This document shows, in pieces, positions 47,979 through 49,857 of a stretch of DNA of 49,857 nt. The translations under genes and the position numbers were made by a program. The stretch lies in NCBI GenBank assembly GCA_040182905.1, contig JARQWU010000045.1, positions 1 to 49,857 on the forward strand, in the 5' to 3' direction. This DNA is from Barthelona sp. PAP020. Its lineage: Eukaryota; Metamonada: BaSk clade. Numbering within the stretch: position 1 is the first letter of the stretch; every line of letters starts with the position of its first letter. The notes under the pieces are model-generated. The model ran no database searches. It worked only from the letters and a program-made list of their open reading frames with translations, and had not been told where the DNA came from.

Positions 47979-49454
47979 TTACAACACTTCTGAGGCAAGT
48001 CTATGTCTTTCTAATGATGAAAAATCTTGGCTTTTATTTGTTAAAACTAACCAAAAGCTCTTTCCGCTATCAAAATCATCAATAGCCAATAATTGGTTTA
48101 AAAAACGATCAACAGACATTTCTTTGATAAATTTTCCATACTGTTCATCATCAAAGGCAGAATCTTCACTATATATTATATTTGCTTTGTGACTGATGTT
48201 CAAACAAGATAATTCATAAATTTCTTCTAATTTGGTTGTGACATCACCAAAAGTTGATAGTGATAAATTTAAAACATTTAATTCAATCAAATTTCTTGAA
48301 CATACTGGACATTTTGGATTTGGTAAAGCAGGACGTATTGTATTTATTAAACGACTGTCACCCGGTTTATAAGTTTTTAAATAAGTACAAAATTCTTCCT
48401 CATTGTTCAAAATTTTCAATAATTCATCCATAGCAAACGCTGACACCAATGCATTTGTCGTTGACAATGCTGGAATGATGTTACCAATGATTTGCTGAAT
48501 ATCAAAAGGTGAAATGACATCAATATTAAAACAAATACATCTCATATAAGTCAATCCAATAATAAACCACATTATTGAGGGAATATCTTTGTCAAATGCT
48601 AAATCTTTTGAAAAATCAAAAAGCTCCCTGAGTTTATTAAATCCGTACCACAAATATTGAAAAGCTTCTTCAAACGATAAATTATTTTGCACCAAAGGAT
48701 ATGGTGGATCTTGAATATTGTGTTCAGAAGTATGTATTATATTCATATCAATTGGTGACGGCTTCTTTTCATTGGTTTTTTCATAACTATTTAATTTGAG
48801 CAATTCAAGTATATCGTTAACAAATAACTGTTCAATTAATTGCGCAATATTCATTTCTAAACTAATTTTTGAGATTTCTTCCATTTCTTTGTCTTGTTCC
48901 TTTGAAAACAATTGTTGAAATATACTTTTTGCCCATACAATACAATGAATTGGTTTGGTTGGTGTCTTTCTTATCGTACAAACTGGATATTGTTTGGGTG
49001 CAGGTTTATCTCTACAGGCAAAACATTCAGTTTTTGTTGGTATAATTGTAATTGATTGACCCAATGACCCGGAACTACCAACATCAATCAATGGAATTTT
49101 CAATGCAACACATTGAATATTCACATATTGTCTTGAATCAAAATTATCAAGAGCATTCAAAACCACGTCAAATTTTTTCCAATCATAAAAAGATAAACAA
49201 TCTTCAATCTTATCATGAAAATATTGATAGTTTAAAGAAAACTTTTTGTTTATTACTTCCACCGCTACTTGTGCTTTGGGCATTCCAACATGCTCTTTTT
49301 TGAATAAAAATTGTCGATTAAGATTTGATTCGTCAATTGTATCAAGGTCAACGGTGCAAACATTTTTAAATCCTAACATTGCCAGATTTTTCAATATTTC
49401 ACATCCAATCCCACCCGATCCTACAACTAGAAGTTGTTTTTCGAAAATATTCAT
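47979..49454 (-). CDS. UBA2: SUMO-activating enzyme subunit 2 (UBA2/SAE2), 491 aa
   Basis: Catalytic subunit of the SUMO E1, working with SAE1 (not in the window) to adenylate SUMO and pass it to UBC9. The nucleotide-binding VVGSGGIGCEILKNL is near the N-terminus, followed by NLNRQFLF, KAQVA and NALDN. Zinc ligands are CFAC (about 144-147) and CPVC (about 381-384). The catalytic Cys is at about residue 159 in VCTIRKTPTKPIHCIVWAK. A ubiquitin-fold domain follows the second zinc pair. The protein ends soon after it, without the long acidic/NLS tail of animal UBA2 (640 aa in human). The cysteine domain is also shorter. Confidence 0.94.
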   Translation of the reverse strand: MNIFEKQLLVVGSGGIGCEILKNLAMLGFKNVCTVDLDTIDESNLNRQFLFKKEHVGMPKAQVAVEVINKKFSLNYQYFHDKIEDCLSFYDWKKFDVVLNALDNFDSRQYVNIQCVALKIPLIDVGSSGSLGQSITIIPTKTECFACRDKPAPKQYPVCTIRKTPTKPIHCIVWAKSIFQQLFSKEQDKEMEEISKISLEMNIAQLIEQLFVNDILELLKLNSYEKTNEKKPSPIDMNIIHTSEHNIQDPPYPLVQNNLSFEEAFQYLWYGFNKLRELFDFSKDLAFDKDIPSIMWFIIGLTYMRCICFNIDVISPFDIQQIIGNIIPALSTTNALVSAFAMDELLKILNNEEEFCTYLKTYKPGDSRLINTIRPALPNPKCPVCSRNLIELNVLNLSLSTFGDVTTKLEEIYELSCLNISHKANIIYSEDSAFDDEQYGKFIKEMSVDRFLNQLLAIDDFDSGKSFWLVLTNKSQDFSSLERHRLASEVL

Positions 49455-49743
49455 TGAAAAAAAATAGGATAATCTATTGTTATAACAATATTCATTGACA
49501 CTTTTGCTTTATAATAATTATAATGACAAAAAATTACTATTTAAAACAATTGATGATGCTTGTAAAATTGTAATTGCAAATAATACACCTTCCAAAAGAA
49601 TTCTGCTGACAATAAATCAAAATGCTCGAAACAAAAAAAAAAGAATTGTCATTTTTTTATTTCAAAAAAGAACAAAAAGTTTGAATCACAAACATAAGAT
49701 CTGTTTCAGTCACAGTATTATCAAACGCTATAGATGATTTGTC

Positions 49744-49857
49744 CTATGGATATGGAGAAAATTGAATGATTTTATCTATTCTGTGTCTTAAACGTTCAAT
49801 GAAACCATCCATTTCGAAAGAATCAAGTCTGCTAATAACATTACTCATTGAATTGAC
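49744..49857 (-). CDS. 3' end of an unidentified gene (partial)
   Basis: The minus-strand frame is open from the window edge to TAG 49744-49746. The last 37 residues include RLDSFEMDGFIERLRHRIDK and look like normal coding sequence. An ATG lies three codons in, so a 34-aa ORF is also possible. Not recognised. Confidence 0.4.
   Translation of the reverse strand, partial: VNSMSNVISRLDSFEMDGFIERLRHRIDKIIQFSPYP

Noticed and set aside
49495-49737. 80-aa plus-strand ORF near the window end
   Set aside because: No ATG start in frame at the head of the ORF and low-complexity Lys/Asn composition.
195-49857. Alternative genetic code
   Set aside because: Recognisable genes end in TAA, TAG or TGA at the expected protein ends, and no family requires reading through a stop.

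Overview
The window is nuclear DNA of an AT-rich, gene-dense, intron-poor unicellular eukaryote that uses the standard genetic code (TAA, TAG and TGA all end recognisable genes). Eukaryotic markers include calmodulin, ribosomal protein eS28, spliceosomal SmD3, GCN1, CNOT3, Beclin/ATG6, a SUMO E1 subunit, a kinesin and spliceosomal introns. The five introns I can place are mostly only 35-38 nt long. All end with a CTAAC/CTAAT branch-point-like motif a few bases before the AG. The species cannot be named from sequence alone. A pyruvate formate-lyase activating enzyme suggests an anaerobic or facultatively anaerobic protist; amoeboid or metamonad lineages are possible, but this is inference.

Layout. 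1-7472: a gene tail and a giant unrecognised charged protein (2425 aa). 7585-14568: a tight housekeeping cluster of calmodulin, eS28, SmD3, an eIF4A-family helicase, two unknown proteins (one with cold-shock-like repeats), Beclin/ATG6 and a ubiquitin-conjugating enzyme. Calmodulin and eS28 are divergent neighbours, and in both an intron directly follows the ATG. About 14700-18900: an apparently intact tyrosine-recombinase (DIRS/Ngaro-type) retroelement with RT, RNase H and recombinase in one ORF and short imperfect inverted termini. It lies just 3' of a tRNA-Ala(AGC) gene. 19371-34000: an accessory region with two kinase-ankyrin genes (31 and 12 cysteine-rich ankyrin repeats) and four copies of a 200-330 bp non-coding repeat. 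An inverted pair of these copies brackets the larger gene. Between the two kinases lie a flavodoxin-PFL activating enzyme fusion and CNOT3. 34069-49857: GCN1 (2649 aa), an unknown protein, a possible Snapin-like coiled coil, a kinesin, a WD40 protein, UBA2 and a truncated gene at the edge.

Functional links. Several genes concern gene expression and stress (SmD3, helicase, eS28, CNOT3, GCN1), protein modification and turnover (E2, UBA2, Beclin) and signalling (calmodulin, kinases). They are interleaved on both strands with mostly 30-250 bp spacers, so nothing looks like an operon. The less ordinary content is the retroelement, the kinase-ankyrin genes with their shared 3' flanking repeat, the enzyme fusion and the uniform intron architecture.
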